Source: an uncultured beta proteobacterium
GTDB taxonomy: Bacteria > Pseudomonadota > Gammaproteobacteria > Burkholderiales > Burkholderiaceae_C
Direction: 5' to 3'
Length of the DNA stretch: 32,526 nucleotides
NCBI GenBank assembly: GCA_903945325.1
Contig: CAJAVE010000139.1
Span: forward strand, 1-32,526
This document shows, in pieces, positions 8,465 through 16,957 of the stretch. A program made the translations under genes and the position numbers. The stretch's first letter is position 1; every line of letters starts with the position of its first letter. The notes beneath the pieces were generated by a model, which saw nothing but the letters and a program-made list of their open reading frames with translations, had not been told where the DNA came from and did no database searches.

Positions 8465-8495
8465 CTGCTGAATTGCTACATCGCTGTAGTTTTTG

Positions 8496-8515
8496 ACGTT
8501 ACGGGGCGGTAACGT
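8496..8515. promoter_or_regulatory. 7-bp inverted repeat in the tail of the operon
   Basis: ACGTTAC (8496-8502) and GTAACGT (8509-8515) are perfectly complementary around a 6-nt GC centre. No T-run follows on either strand. It could be an mRNA-stabilising 3' stem of the binding-protein transcript or a protein-binding site. The rest of 8465-8686 shows nothing else clear. Confidence 0.35.
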
Positions 8516-8686
8516 GATCCGGGCTATAAAAGACCGGTGGTTGGATGAAGTTGTTGTACGTATTTTCTATACAGACCACCTTTCACAAGGGCTGCTTTGT
8601 GAGCTTCTTGAGCATCCAAAGACTTCCCTCATGAGGTAACTATAGGCAGCGGTTTGAAAATTACAAGCCTAATTTGTGTTCAAGCC

Positions 8687-9901
8687 CTATTTTTTCGCCG
8701 GAGCCTTTTTCGGTGCTGTGTCTGCTGCCACCGATGCGCTGCTGATGTACTCCGACACCACCTTCCACTTGCCGTCCTGGATTTGTGACATGCGCGAGGC
8801 ATCGCTGCCCAGGCGCTTGGTGGCGGTGTAAGAAGATGGTGCGCTGCCGAACAACTGGTCGGAGAACGACATGGTGTCCATGGTCTTGACGAAGTTGTCA
8901 GACGTCAGGTTGGGGCCAGTCTTTTGCGCGGCGGCAATGAACGAGTCCATCACCAGGTAGCCGTATGCGGAGAACACAGCCGGATCTTCATTGAACTTGG
9001 TCTTGTACTTGGCGGCCCAGAAGCGAATGCCGGGTGAGGCGTCATCCAGGTAAGGGTTGGCAACCGTCATGGTGGCAAAGAGACCGTCCATGGCCTTACC
9101 ACCGAGCTTGTGAATCAGGTCGGTGTAGGCGGCGCTGGAGGCCAGGAAGATGGGGCTGAAGCCGGTCTTGCGTGACTCGCCAATCGTGCCAATGGTTTCG
9201 CGGATGATGGTGCCCAGCACGACCATTTCGCAGCCTGCAGCCTTCATTTTGGCAACCTGGGAAGAGAAGTCGGTAGCGCCGCGCTTGAAGCTGGTCTTTT
9301 CGGTCAGTTCCATGCCGGCAGCTTTGAGACCCGCTTCGGCGCCCCGTTGCACTTCGAGGCCAAAGTCGTCGTCCTGGTAAATCGTGCAGACCTTCTTCAC
9401 ATTCTTGTCCTTGACCATCTTGGGCAGGGTGATGCGGATCTGGTCAAAGTAGGGAGCCGCAAAAGAATACTTCAGTCGGTGTAGTGGCTCATACATTTCG
9501 CGCGCTGCGGTCAGCGGGAAAAAGTTGACCACATTCTTCTCAAACTGCACGGGCATGGCGGCCAGGTTTTGGGCCGTTCCCAGGTGGCCGGCCATGATGA
9601 AGATCTTTTCCTGGTTGACGAGCTTCTGTGCCGCCAGCACCGATTTCTTGGGGTCGTAGCCGTCGTCTTCCACCACCAGCTTGATCTTGCGACCGTGGAT
9701 GCCGCCTTGCTCATTGGCTTCTTCGGCACGCAACTGCATGCCGTTTCGCAATTGCTTGCCATACCCGGCCAGCGGCCCTGAAAGGTCCTGAATACTGCCG
9801 ACCAGGATTTCAGTCTTGGTGACGCCTTGCTGTTCAGCTGCTATGGAAACAGTAGCTGTCAGCGCAACAATGGCGATGGCTAGAGTGGTTTTTTGCTTCA
9901 T
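8687..9901 (-). CDS. Periplasmic substrate-binding protein of a branched-chain-type ABC transporter
   Basis: The protein has 404 residues. MKQKTTLAIAIVALTATVSIAAEQQ is a classic signal peptide, probably cleaved near residue 21-22, and is split here as MKQKTTLAIAIVAL plus TATVSIAAEQQ. The mature part begins with the LivJ-type pattern ILVGSIQDLSGPLAGYGKQ and continues with NEQGGIHGRKIKLVVEDDGYDP, marks of the Peripla_BP_6 family. An Ala/Pro/Lys-rich tail ends the protein. The start at 9901 is supported by an AGGAGA site upstream; the longer frame to 9997 overlaps the ligase 3' end. It is the last gene of the operon livH-M-G-F-ligase and supplies the ligand to that transporter. The link to a CoA ligase suggests an organic acid rather than an amino acid, which is an inference. 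Confidence 0.92.
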   Translation of the reverse strand: MKQKTTLAIAIVALTATVSIAAEQQGVTKTEILVGSIQDLSGPLAGYGKQLRNGMQLRAEEANEQGGIHGRKIKLVVEDDGYDPKKSVLAAQKLVNQEKIFIMAGHLGTAQNLAAMPVQFEKNVVNFFPLTAAREMYEPLHRLKYSFAAPYFDQIRITLPKMVKDKNVKKVCTIYQDDDFGLEVQRGAEAGLKAAGMELTEKTSFKRGATDFSSQVAKMKAAGCEMVVLGTIIRETIGTIGESRKTGFSPIFLASSAAYTDLIHKLGGKAMDGLFATMTVANPYLDDASPGIRFWAAKYKTKFNEDPAVFSAYGYLVMDSFIAAAQKTGPNLTSDNFVKTMDTMSFSDQLFGSAPSSYTATKRLGSDASRMSQIQDGKWKVVSEYISSASVAADTAPKKAPAKK

Positions 9902-9953
9902 TCTCAAGTCTCCTGGTAGTGGGTGGGAAATGGGTGTTCGGTTGAAAGAATGA

Positions 9954-11810
9954 TCATCGGTACATGGCGTCAATTTGCTCGGCATATTTGGTTTCAACCA
10001 GTTTGCGTTTGAGCTTCATGGTGGGCGTGAGTTCCTCGTCTTCGGCAGTTAGTTGTGTTTCCAGCAGAAAAAACTTCTTGATCTGCTCCACGCGGGCAAA
10101 CTTTTTGTTGACACGGTCGATTTCGCCCTGGATGAGGGCCTGCACTTCGGCCGATCGCGTCAGCGACGCGTAGTTACTGAAGGGGACATCGGCATCCTGG
10201 GCAAACTTCTCCACGTTCTCCTGGTCGATCATGATGATAACCACCAGGTAAGGGCGCTTGTCGCCAATGACCACGGCGTCGGTGATGTAAGGCGAGAACT
10301 TGAGGTCATTTTCCAGCTCACTGGGGGTCACGTTTTTGCCGCCGGCGGTGATGATGATGTCCTTCATGCGGTCGGTAATGAAGTAGTAGCCGTCAGAATC
10401 CACCTTGCCCACGTCACCCGTGTGCAACCAGCCGTCGGCGTCAATCGTCTCCGCTGTTTTTTCCGGAAGGTTGAGGTAACCCGCGAACACATTGGTGCCT
10501 CGCACCAGAATTTCCCCCGTGGCGGGGTCCAGCTTCATTTCGTTGAATGCGTTGGCCGGTCCGATGCTGCCGGGTTTGATCAGGTTGGGTTGAGCGCCGC
10601 TCGAGCCGCCGCAGGTCTCCGTCATACCCCACACTTCTACCATTGGCACCCCCAGCGCAAGATACCAGCGCACCAGGTCCGCAGAAATGGGTGCCGCACC
10701 CGTGAAGAGAATACGCGAGCGGTGGATGCCAATGAGCTTGCGCACATTGTTCAGGGTCAGCAGGCTTGCGATGTGGAACTGCAACTTCAGCCAAGCGCCA
10801 ACCGGTTGTTGTGCCATCACCAGATTGGCTACACGGGTGCCCACTCCAATGGACCAGGCATAGGCCAACTGCTGGATGGCGCCGGACTCCTTGAGCGAAA
10901 TCATCACGCCGGAGTAAAACTTTTCCCATACCCGGGGCACGGCTACAAAAACCGTTGGCGCGATTTCCCGCACGTTTTCAGGAATGGTTTCGGGGTTCTC
11001 GACAAAGTTCAGCTTGGCTCCGGTGTACATGCCGTGGTATTCGCCACTCATTCGCTCGGCAATGTGGCACAGCGGCAAGAAACACATGCGTTCGTCGGTG
11101 TCATCTTGCTGGATCAGGGCGCCGTAGCCGCGCACGGTATACACCAGCCCGCGGTGCAGGTGCATGGCCCCTTTGGATTTTCCGGTCGTGCCCGAGGTGT
11201 AGACCAGAATGGCCAGGTCTTGCGGCTGCACCGCTCGTGTGCGGTCCTCAATGGCGCTGGGGTTCTGTTTGAGGTGGTCTCGGCCCAGGGCGCGAAGGTC
11301 GTCCAGACTCAGTACACCTGGGTCCTGCAGCTTCTGCAGGCCTTCCATGTCGATCACGATGATCTTGCGCAGACCAGGTAGCCGGTTGCGTACCTCCAGT
11401 GCCTTGTCGAGTTGCTCGTCGTTCTCCACAAACAGGTATTTGGTGGCGGAGTCTTCGCACAGGTACTGCAACTGGTTGGGGGCATCAGTCGGATAGACAC
11501 CATTGGACACGCCACCGGCCGACAAAATGGCCAGATCCGCCCACACCCATTCAACGGTGGTGTTGGACAAGATCGCAGCGCACTCGCCTCTTTCAAACCC
11601 CAGGTTGACCAAACCAGCTGCAATTTCATGCACGGCGTCAGCGGTCTGGTTCCACGTCCAGCTGCGCCAAAGCCCCAGGTGTTTCTGACGCAGCCACACA
11701 TTGGGGCCGCGCATTTTGACGGCGTTCCAGAAGATCGCGGGAAGCGTATCCCCCTGCACCACGATGTCGTTGCTGGCAACTATCTCTTTGGCGTGCCACA
11801 GTGCGGTCAT
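9954..11810 (-). CDS. AMP-forming acyl-CoA synthetase (long-chain fatty-acid/aryl-CoA ligase family)
   Basis: The protein has 618 residues. It has the ATP/AMP-binding loop YTSGTTGKSKG (204-214), the adenylation motif GVPMVEVWGMTETCGG, the hinge TGDVGKVDSDGYYFITDRMKD and, after it, GGKNVTPSELEN. It converts a carboxylic acid, ATP and CoA to acyl-CoA, AMP and PPi in the cytoplasm. The length and the ITAGGKNVTP region fit the FadD/FACS group with an extended N-terminus. It lies between livF and the binding-protein gene in one minus-strand run, implying that the imported acid is activated at once. The acid is unknown. Confidence 0.92.
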   Translation of the reverse strand: MTALWHAKEIVASNDIVVQGDTLPAIFWNAVKMRGPNVWLRQKHLGLWRSWTWNQTADAVHEIAAGLVNLGFERGECAAILSNTTVEWVWADLAILSAGGVSNGVYPTDAPNQLQYLCEDSATKYLFVENDEQLDKALEVRNRLPGLRKIIVIDMEGLQKLQDPGVLSLDDLRALGRDHLKQNPSAIEDRTRAVQPQDLAILVYTSGTTGKSKGAMHLHRGLVYTVRGYGALIQQDDTDERMCFLPLCHIAERMSGEYHGMYTGAKLNFVENPETIPENVREIAPTVFVAVPRVWEKFYSGVMISLKESGAIQQLAYAWSIGVGTRVANLVMAQQPVGAWLKLQFHIASLLTLNNVRKLIGIHRSRILFTGAAPISADLVRWYLALGVPMVEVWGMTETCGGSSGAQPNLIKPGSIGPANAFNEMKLDPATGEILVRGTNVFAGYLNLPEKTAETIDADGWLHTGDVGKVDSDGYYFITDRMKDIIITAGGKNVTPSELENDLKFSPYITDAVVIGDKRPYLVVIIMIDQENVEKFAQDADVPFSNYASLTRSAEVQALIQGEIDRVNKKFARVEQIKKFFLLETQLTAEDEELTPTMKLKRKLVETKYAEQIDAMYR

Positions 11811-11902
11811 ACGTGGACCCCCGCGCTTGTCGCTGCGCGTACTGCGCTGCCCCCCAAGGGGGTGCTCACTTGCTTGTGGCGGCTCTGCGCTGCGTTCATT
11901 TC
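11811..11902 (-). repeat. GC-rich spacer between livF and ligase with a C6/G5 hairpin, probable interspersed repeat
   Basis: The 92-bp gap interrupts an otherwise tightly packed operon. It contains CGCTTGTCGCTGCGCG, then CCCCCC-AA-GGGGG, then GTGCTCACTTGCTTG and GGCGGCTCTGCGC. From memory, similar strings are scattered between genes in Comamonadaceae, but only one copy is visible here. The C6/G5 stem could pause transcription or protect mRNA ends, setting livF and ligase expression apart. Confidence 0.45.
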
Positions 11903-12700
11903 TTATCTCCAGGTCTTCTTCTTTTTCCAGCGCCGCTCACCGCGCACGCCGTCTTCCTTCATGCCCAGATAGAACTCCTTGATGTCGTCCTTCTCGCGCA
12001 GGTGGGCGCAGGTGTCTTCCATGACGATGCGGCCGTTCTCCAGCACGTAGCCGTAGTCCGATGCATTGAGCGCCATGTTCGCGTTTTGCTCTACCAGCAG
12101 TATGGTGGTGCCATGCTCGCGGTTGATGCGCACCACAATCTCGAAGATCTCTTTGGTCAGCTTGGGCGAGAGCCCCAGGCTGGGTTCGTCCAGCAAAATC
12201 AGGTCCGGGTTGGCCATCAGCGCGCGAGAGATGGCCAGCATCTGTTGCTGCCCGCCCGAAAGCAAACCGGCTTCCTGGTCGGCGCGCTCTTTCAGGATGG
12301 GGAAGTAGCCGTAAACAGCCTCCATGTCACGTGCCACGCCGTCACGGTCATGACGGGTGTAGGCGCCCATCAGCAGGTTGTCGTGCACGCTGAGCAGGGG
12401 AAACACTTCGCGGCCTTCAGGAACATGGCTCAGGCCCTGCTGCACGATGAAGGCCGGGTCCCTGGCGGTGATGTCCTCGCCTTTGAATTCGATGGAGCCT
12501 TTGCGCGGATCGATGATGCCCGAGATTGTTTTAAGGATGGTGGTTTTACCCGCGCCGTTGGAGCCCAGCACGGTCGCAATCTCGCTGCGGCGCACCTGCA
12601 GGCTAACCCCGCGAATCGCCTTGATAGGACCGTAGGCACTTTCTACATTCAGCAGCTTCAATACAGGCAAGTCGCTGATAGCCGGGGGTTGCGTGCTCAT
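11903..12700 (-). CDS. livF: LivF-type ABC transporter ATPase
   Basis: The protein has 265 residues. Walker A GSNGAGKTT is at 46-54, signature LSGGQQQ at 147-153 and Walker B LILLDEPS at about 167-174. VPEGREVFPLLSV is a LivF hallmark. It pairs with LivG to power the LivHM permease. The C-terminus carries an extra basic tail (RGERRWKKKKTWR) not usual in LivF. It overlaps livG by 4 bp, so translational coupling is expected. The symbol gives the subfamily; the substrate is probably not a branched-chain amino acid given the ligase in the operon. Confidence 0.92.
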   Translation of the reverse strand: MSTQPPAISDLPVLKLLNVESAYGPIKAIRGVSLQVRRSEIATVLGSNGAGKTTILKTISGIIDPRKGSIEFKGEDITARDPAFIVQQGLSHVPEGREVFPLLSVHDNLLMGAYTRHDRDGVARDMEAVYGYFPILKERADQEAGLLSGGQQQMLAISRALMANPDLILLDEPSLGLSPKLTKEIFEIVVRINREHGTTILLVEQNANMALNASDYGYVLENGRIVMEDTCAHLREKDDIKEFYLGMKEDGVRGERRWKKKKTWR

Positions 12701-13539
12701 GCTGCCTCCCTTACACCCGCTACGCCGTTGACCGTGCGGCGCAGCGACGACACATCGTCAATGGAACCCAGATACGCTTCAATGACACCCGGGTCAGCCT
12801 GCACTTCGCGCGGTGTACCCATGGCCAGCATCTCGCCCTGGTTCATGGCCAGCACCCGGTCCGACACCTTGGAGACCAGCGACATGTCGTGCTCCACCAT
12901 CAGCACAGTGATCCCCAGTTCGTTTTTGATGTCCTGAATCCAGAAGGCCATGTCGTCGGTTTCTTCCACGTTCAGTCCGGAGGATGGCTCGTCCAGCAGC
13001 AACAGCTTGGGCTCGGTGCACAGGGCGCGCGCGAGTTCCACCACCTTGCGCACGCCGTAGGGCAGGCCAGCCACAAAGGTGTCGCGGTAGTGTTGGAGGC
13101 TCAGAAAGTCGATCACCTCTTCCGCTTTTTCGCGCGCTTTGAGTTCCGCTTCGCGGGTCTTGGAGGTGAAGAAAAAATCCTGCCACAACCCAGTTGCACG
13201 GTGCGTGTGGCGACCAATCAGGAGGTTGTGCAGCACAGAAGCATGCTCGAATAATTCGATGTTCTGAAACGTGCGCGCAATGCCCAGCGAGGCCACGTTT
13301 TGTGGGGGCTGCGTGGTGAGCTTGAGCATGCCGTTGGGCCCGGCAAAGTCGATCTCGCCCATCGTAGGCGTGTAGATGCGGCTGATCAGGTTAAACACGG
13401 TGGTTTTGCCAGCGCCGTTGGGGCCAATCAGGGTGAAAACCTCGCCCTGTTTGACGTCAAAACTCACGTTGTTGACCGCCAGCACGCCCCCAAAGCGCAC
13501 GCTCAGGTTTTTGGCAGAAAGTAAAACGTCATTCATCAT
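12697..13539 (-). CDS. livG: LivG-type ABC transporter ATPase
   Basis: The protein has 280 residues with Walker A GPNGAGKTT (39-47) and LivG-type IARTFQNIELF. The signature region reads LPYGVRKVVELARAL instead of LSGGQ, a variation seen in this ATPase subgroup. Walker B is LLLLDEPSSGLN. Two adjacent ATGs exist, at 13539 and 13536. The first forms an ATGATGA overlap with the livM stop, so reinitiation after livM is likely. It works as a heterodimer with LivF. Confidence 0.92.
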   Translation of the reverse strand: MMNDVLLSAKNLSVRFGGVLAVNNVSFDVKQGEVFTLIGPNGAGKTTVFNLISRIYTPTMGEIDFAGPNGMLKLTTQPPQNVASLGIARTFQNIELFEHASVLHNLLIGRHTHRATGLWQDFFFTSKTREAELKAREKAEEVIDFLSLQHYRDTFVAGLPYGVRKVVELARALCTEPKLLLLDEPSSGLNVEETDDMAFWIQDIKNELGITVLMVEHDMSLVSKVSDRVLAMNQGEMLAMGTPREVQADPGVIEAYLGSIDDVSSLRRTVNGVAGVREAA

Positions 13540-14612
13540 TTCAGGCGATCTGACTTTTGGAACGATTTCTGCCGCTTGAACATGCCCTTGCGGTAGAACG
13601 GAAACATCTGCAAATAGGTGCGAATCTTTAGCCAGCGACCGTACAGCCCCATGGGCTCAAACAGCACGAAAGCAATCAGCACCAGTCCGTACACCAGACC
13701 CTGCAGACCTGGTGCCTGGCCAATGGTGGCCGGCAGGTAGTCCTTGATCATTCCGATGGCCTGGGGCATGGTGATGAGAAAGATGGCCCCCAGAAACGCG
13801 CCGTGCACGGACCCCACACCACCAATGACGATCATCAGCAACAGGTCAATGCTCTGCAAAATGTTGAACTGGTCAGGCGAGATGAACTGCAGGTTGTGCG
13901 CATACAGCGCACCGGCCACACCGGCAAAGCCGGCGGAAATGGCAAACGACAAAGTTTTGTAATACGCCAGGTGAATGCCCATGCTCTGCGCTGATATTTC
14001 CGAGTCACGGATCGCCACAAAGGCTCGCCCCGTAGGTGAGCGCAACAAATTCAAAATGCCCAGCGTAGCGACCACTGTGATCACCAGGCACAAGAAGTAA
14101 AACTGCTCGCCACTATTCAGAACCCAGCCAAAGATGTCAGGCTTCTTGATGTGGATGCCCGCGTTGCCGCCGGTCACCGACTCCCAGCGCGCCAGCACTT
14201 CTTCCACAATGAAGCCAAACGACAGGGTTGCGATTCCCAGGTAAATGCCCTTGACGCGCAGGGCCGGCAAGCCCACCACCAATCCCACGGCGGCAGACAG
14301 TCCAGCGGCGCAGGCCAGTGCAACAGGGAAGGGCACGCCCATGTTCGTGAGCACTGCATGCGTGTAGGCACCAACGCCGAGAAACGCCGCATGCCCCATG
14401 GAGAACAGGCCGGTAAAGCCCGCCAGCAGCATCAGGCCCAGCCCGGCAATCGAGTAGATCAGTACCAGCGTCAACTGCGCCAGCCAGTACTCGGCAAATA
14501 TCCAGGGCGCCACAGCCAGCAGCAGCATCAGCGCGCTGTACCAGAACACATGCCCGCCATGCTTGGCGAGGTTGACGTCCTGCGCATAGTCGGTCTTGAA
14601 AATGAAGCGCAT
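13536..14612 (-). CDS. livM: LivM-type ABC transporter permease
   Basis: The protein has 358 residues with 8-10 hydrophobic segments and the LivM signature GLMLLAGFTGLFSMGHAAFLGVGAY. This is shown as two pieces: GLMLLAGFTGLFS and MGHAAFLGVGAY. The cytoplasmic coupling region is RSPTGRAFVAIRDSEISAQ, and GGVGSVHGAFLGA follows. The start at 14612 (MRFIFKTDYAQD) is preferred over 14642 because it lies 1 bp after the livH stop; the earlier start overlaps livH. It forms the membrane channel with LivH. Confidence 0.92.
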   Translation of the reverse strand: MRFIFKTDYAQDVNLAKHGGHVFWYSALMLLLAVAPWIFAEYWLAQLTLVLIYSIAGLGLMLLAGFTGLFSMGHAAFLGVGAYTHAVLTNMGVPFPVALACAAGLSAAVGLVVGLPALRVKGIYLGIATLSFGFIVEEVLARWESVTGGNAGIHIKKPDIFGWVLNSGEQFYFLCLVITVVATLGILNLLRSPTGRAFVAIRDSEISAQSMGIHLAYYKTLSFAISAGFAGVAGALYAHNLQFISPDQFNILQSIDLLLMIVIGGVGSVHGAFLGAIFLITMPQAIGMIKDYLPATIGQAPGLQGLVYGLVLIAFVLFEPMGLYGRWLKIRTYLQMFPFYRKGMFKRQKSFQKSDRLK

Positions 14613-14613
14613 G

Positions 14614-15489
14614 TCAGACCTTCTTACGCAGTTTTTCGCCAAACAGTCCGTTGGGCTTGACCATCAGCATGACCAGTACCACCACATAGGCGGCCGTATC
14701 CTTGAAACCATCGGGCAGATAGAAGCCTGACAGCGACTCCACAATCCCGATGATGAGTCCACCCACAATGGCTCCCGGCAAGCTGCCAAACCCTCCCACC
14801 ACTGCGGCAGGAAAAGCCTTCAAGCCAATGAAGCCCATATTTGCGTGCACAAAGGTAATGGGCGCAAGCAGCAGCCCGGCGACCGCTGCCACCGCAGCGG
14901 CCAGACCCCATGCGATGCCATTGAGCCGCTGCACCGGTATGCCCATATAGTAGGCCGCCAGTTGGTTCTGTGACGCAGCCTGCATGGCGATGCCCAGCTT
15001 GCTGTAGCGAAACAGGGCAAACAACAAGGCGCACAGCACACCCGTGGCACCAATGACCGCCATGTGCTCCACGTTGAGCACTACCCCCGCCACGTTCCAG
15101 ATTTCGTCCTTGTAGGGCACCGGTAGCGCCTGCGTGTCGGTACCGATGCCGGGCACCATGGTGATCAGGCCGCGCGCCACATAGCCAATGCCGATGGTCA
15201 ACATGACGATGGAAAACGCGGGTTGCCCCAATATGGGGCGAATGACGGTGCGCTCCAGCACCACGCCAAACACGGCCATGGCTGCTACGGCACTCAGTAT
15301 GGAAAGCCAATAGGGAAAGCCCAGCATGGTCATGCCCACCAGGCCGCCAAAGGCGCCCAGCATCATCAGCTCGCCCTGTGCGAAGCTGACCGTCTCGGTC
15401 GCCTTGTAGATCAGCACGAAGCCCAGCGCAATCAGCCCATAGATGCACCCCTGTGCAATCCCGCTGATCACCAGTTGAAGAAACAGCAC
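14614..15489 (-). CDS. livH: LivH-type ABC transporter permease
   Basis: The protein has 291 residues from a GTG start at 15489, which has an AGGAG site 5 nt upstream. An ATG at 15504 is in frame and would add five residues but has no clear ribosome-binding site. The sequence shows IAQGCIYGLIALGFVLIYKATE and VSFAQGELMMLGAFGG, given here in short pieces (IAQGCIYGLIALG, FAQGELMMLGAF), plus GGFGSLPGAIVGG near the end. These are typical of LivH. It is the first gene of the operon, with 113 bp between it and the divergent crotonase gene, so the operon promoter should lie there. Confidence 0.92.
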   Translation of the reverse strand: MLFLQLVISGIAQGCIYGLIALGFVLIYKATETVSFAQGELMMLGAFGGLVGMTMLGFPYWLSILSAVAAMAVFGVVLERTVIRPILGQPAFSIVMLTIGIGYVARGLITMVPGIGTDTQALPVPYKDEIWNVAGVVLNVEHMAVIGATGVLCALLFALFRYSKLGIAMQAASQNQLAAYYMGIPVQRLNGIAWGLAAAVAAVAGLLLAPITFVHANMGFIGLKAFPAAVVGGFGSLPGAIVGGLIIGIVESLSGFYLPDGFKDTAAYVVVLVMLMVKPNGLFGEKLRKKV

Positions 15490-15573
15490 GTCGTCTCCTG
15501 TCATTGATTTTTTTTGCTGGTTGGTTATAGCCTGTGCACTGCAAATCACCGATAGGGTTGTCACTGATGCCCT

Positions 15574-15587
15574 GTCTCTGTTGAGAC
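15574..15587. promoter_or_regulatory. Inverted repeat in the divergent livH/crotonase promoter region
   Basis: GTCTC-TGTT-GAGAC is a perfect inverted repeat 16 bp before the crotonase ATG, in the gap between the two divergent transcription units. A dyad in such a place is a plausible operator controlling one or both, but no regulator gene is adjacent. It differs from the palindrome at 3389-3402. Confidence 0.35.
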
Positions 15588-15602
15588 TATTTAATCGTTG
15601 CC

Positions 15603-16436
15603 ATGAATAACCCCGTAGAAACCCGCACACACGGCGCAATCACCGTGATCACTTTGAGCCGCGCCGATGTGCGAAATGCCGTCGATGCCGACACGGCACG
15701 CAAGCTCTACGAGGCCTTCGTCGCGTTTGATTCAGACCCGCAAGCCCGCGTGGCCGTGTTCCACGGCGCGCATGGCCACTTTTGTGCCGGGTGGGATTTG
15801 CAGGCTGGTGCGCGGCGGGCGCAGCAATTGGAGTCTGCAGCGGTGAATCCGTTTGATGCGCTGGAGTTTTCGCCTGCAGACTATGGCGCCGAGGCAGAGG
15901 TCCCGGCGGGGCCTGCGGGTCCCATGGGGCCATCGCGTTTGATGTTGAGCAAACCGGTCATTGCCGCTGTCAGCGGAGCAGCCGTGGCCGGTGGCATGGA
16001 ACTGGCGCTGTGGTGCGACATGCGGGTGATGGAGGCCGATGCCTACTTCGGCGTGTACTGCCGCCGCTTTGGTGTGCCGTTGATTGATGGTGGCACGGTG
16101 CGTCTGCCGCGTCTGATTGGCATGGGTCACGCCATGGACCTGATACTGACCGGGCGCAAGGTTGAGGCCGCAGAGTCCCTGCAAATGGGCTTGTGCAACC
16201 GCGTGGTGCCTACGGGTGAAGCATTGCCAGCCGCCATCGCGCTGGCCGAGCAATTGGCGGGCTTTCCGCAAAAAACCATGCTGGCGGACCGTGCCAGTGC
16301 CTATGCGCAATGGGACCTGGACATGCCCAGTGCCTTGCACCAGGAATGGCAGCGGGGCAAGGCCTGCATGGGCCAGGGTCTGGAGGGTGCACTTCGCTTT
16401 GCTTCTGGCAGTGGCCGTCACGGAAATTTCCAATGA
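15603..16436 (+). CDS. Crotonase/enoyl-CoA hydratase family protein
   Basis: The protein has 277 residues. The oxyanion-hole elements are CAGWDL (61-66) and AGGMELAL (129-136). E133 matches the first catalytic glutamate of rat enoyl-CoA hydratase (E144). The second (E164, in QPE) is replaced: the aligned triplet is VYC, with C153. The following RRFGVPLIDGGTVRLPRLIG marks a known subgroup with this change. It could be a hydratase with altered chemistry, an isomerase or a hydrolase. Divergent from the liv/ligase operon, it probably acts on the same CoA ester. Family firm, reaction uncertain. Confidence 0.88.
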   Translation: MNNPVETRTHGAITVITLSRADVRNAVDADTARKLYEAFVAFDSDPQARVAVFHGAHGHFCAGWDLQAGARRAQQLESAAVNPFDALEFSPADYGAEAEVPAGPAGPMGPSRLMLSKPVIAAVSGAAVAGGMELALWCDMRVMEADAYFGVYCRRFGVPLIDGGTVRLPRLIGMGHAMDLILTGRKVEAAESLQMGLCNRVVPTGEALPAAIALAEQLAGFPQKTMLADRASAYAQWDLDMPSALHQEWQRGKACMGQGLEGALRFASGSGRHGNFQ

Positions 16437-16600
16437 AAATGACCGCTAACCCCCGTGGAATGTGCGTAAGGCGCTATTGAAATAGCAGCGTCTTTGGTTG
16501 ACCTGCGAGTAGTGCTTGCGGGTCTGCGGGGCTGGCGGACCGGGTATCCGTTCTCTGGCCCACGCTCGCCGTCGTGCGTTATTGGGCTTCCTGCTTGGGT

Positions 16601-16667
16601 TCGTTAACGCGTTGGTTGGCGCGCCCGCTCTGTGGCAACGTCAAATGGGGCCGACGCCCGGACACCC
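16601..16667 (-). repeat. Inverted-pair repeat, left member
   Basis: Read on the minus strand this matches 16891-16957 read on the plus strand at roughly 70%. An exact 16-nt core (minus strand of 16624-16639, GTTGCCACAGAGCGGG) is shared. Both translate in one frame to a GRRPHxxLPQSGxAN peptide, so the two are copies of one sequence. Confidence 0.5.
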
Positions 16668-16791
16668 GATCCACCAGCTTGGCGAAAGGGTAGATGGCGG
16701 TAAGAAAGAGACGACCATGATGTGGAAATACCTCGTGTCTTCGCCATTTCAGCGAAAACGGTCACAACAGACCTTCGGTCGATGAACTAAA

Positions 16792-16857
16792 GTGACCCCA
16801 TTGTTCAATCGCATCACTTACCCAAACGGGAAAATCTATGTCTGGAAGTTGAATCAG
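16792..16857 (+). pseudogene. Remnant of a GIY-YIG-like small protein gene
   Basis: Positions 16807-16842 encode NRITYPNGKIYV, which resembles the conserved N-terminus (xITYPNGKIYVG) of small GIY-YIG-like proteins in proteobacteria. The similarity stops at about 16842, and the rest of the frame (to 17034) reads into the repeat. Only the first strand of the domain is left, so it cannot be functional. Recognition rests on one short motif. Confidence 0.4.
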
Positions 16858-16890
16858 CTGAATCCCGTCTCACCCAAGGCGGGCGGTGGG

Positions 16891-16957
16891 GTTTGCGGGC
16901 GCAGGCCGCACTCGCGGTTGCCACAGAGCGGGTATGCAAATCACGTCATTGACGCAA
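16891..16957 (+). repeat. Inverted-pair repeat, right member
   Basis: This is the partner of 16601-16667 in opposite orientation. The exact core is 16917-16932. The flanking sequence has drifted, but the encoded GRRPHSRLPQSGYAN is still alignable with the other copy. Confidence 0.5.

Noticed and set aside
9828-9862. Fourth copy of the TAGCTGCTTGCGC repeat
   Set aside because: GCTAT...GTAGCTGTCAGCGCA is similar but lies in the signal-peptide codons of the binding protein and is likely coincidence.
10053-11381. Plus-strand open frame of 442 codons opposite the acyl-CoA ligase
   Set aside because: Antisense of a gene with all adenylation motifs; composition is typical of a shadow frame.
11801-12937. 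Plus-strand open frame of 378 codons opposite livF
   Set aside because: Shadow of livF and livG; no family resemblance.
16601-16660. Integron attC-like site (GTTAAC near the inverted repeat)
   Set aside because: No matching pair of core sites at the right spacing and no integrase; the inverted segments are better read as copies of a fragment.
16516-16785. 89-codon open frame in the decayed stretch
   Set aside because: No ribosome-binding site, no family, and it overlaps the inverted repeat; more likely chance or remnant.
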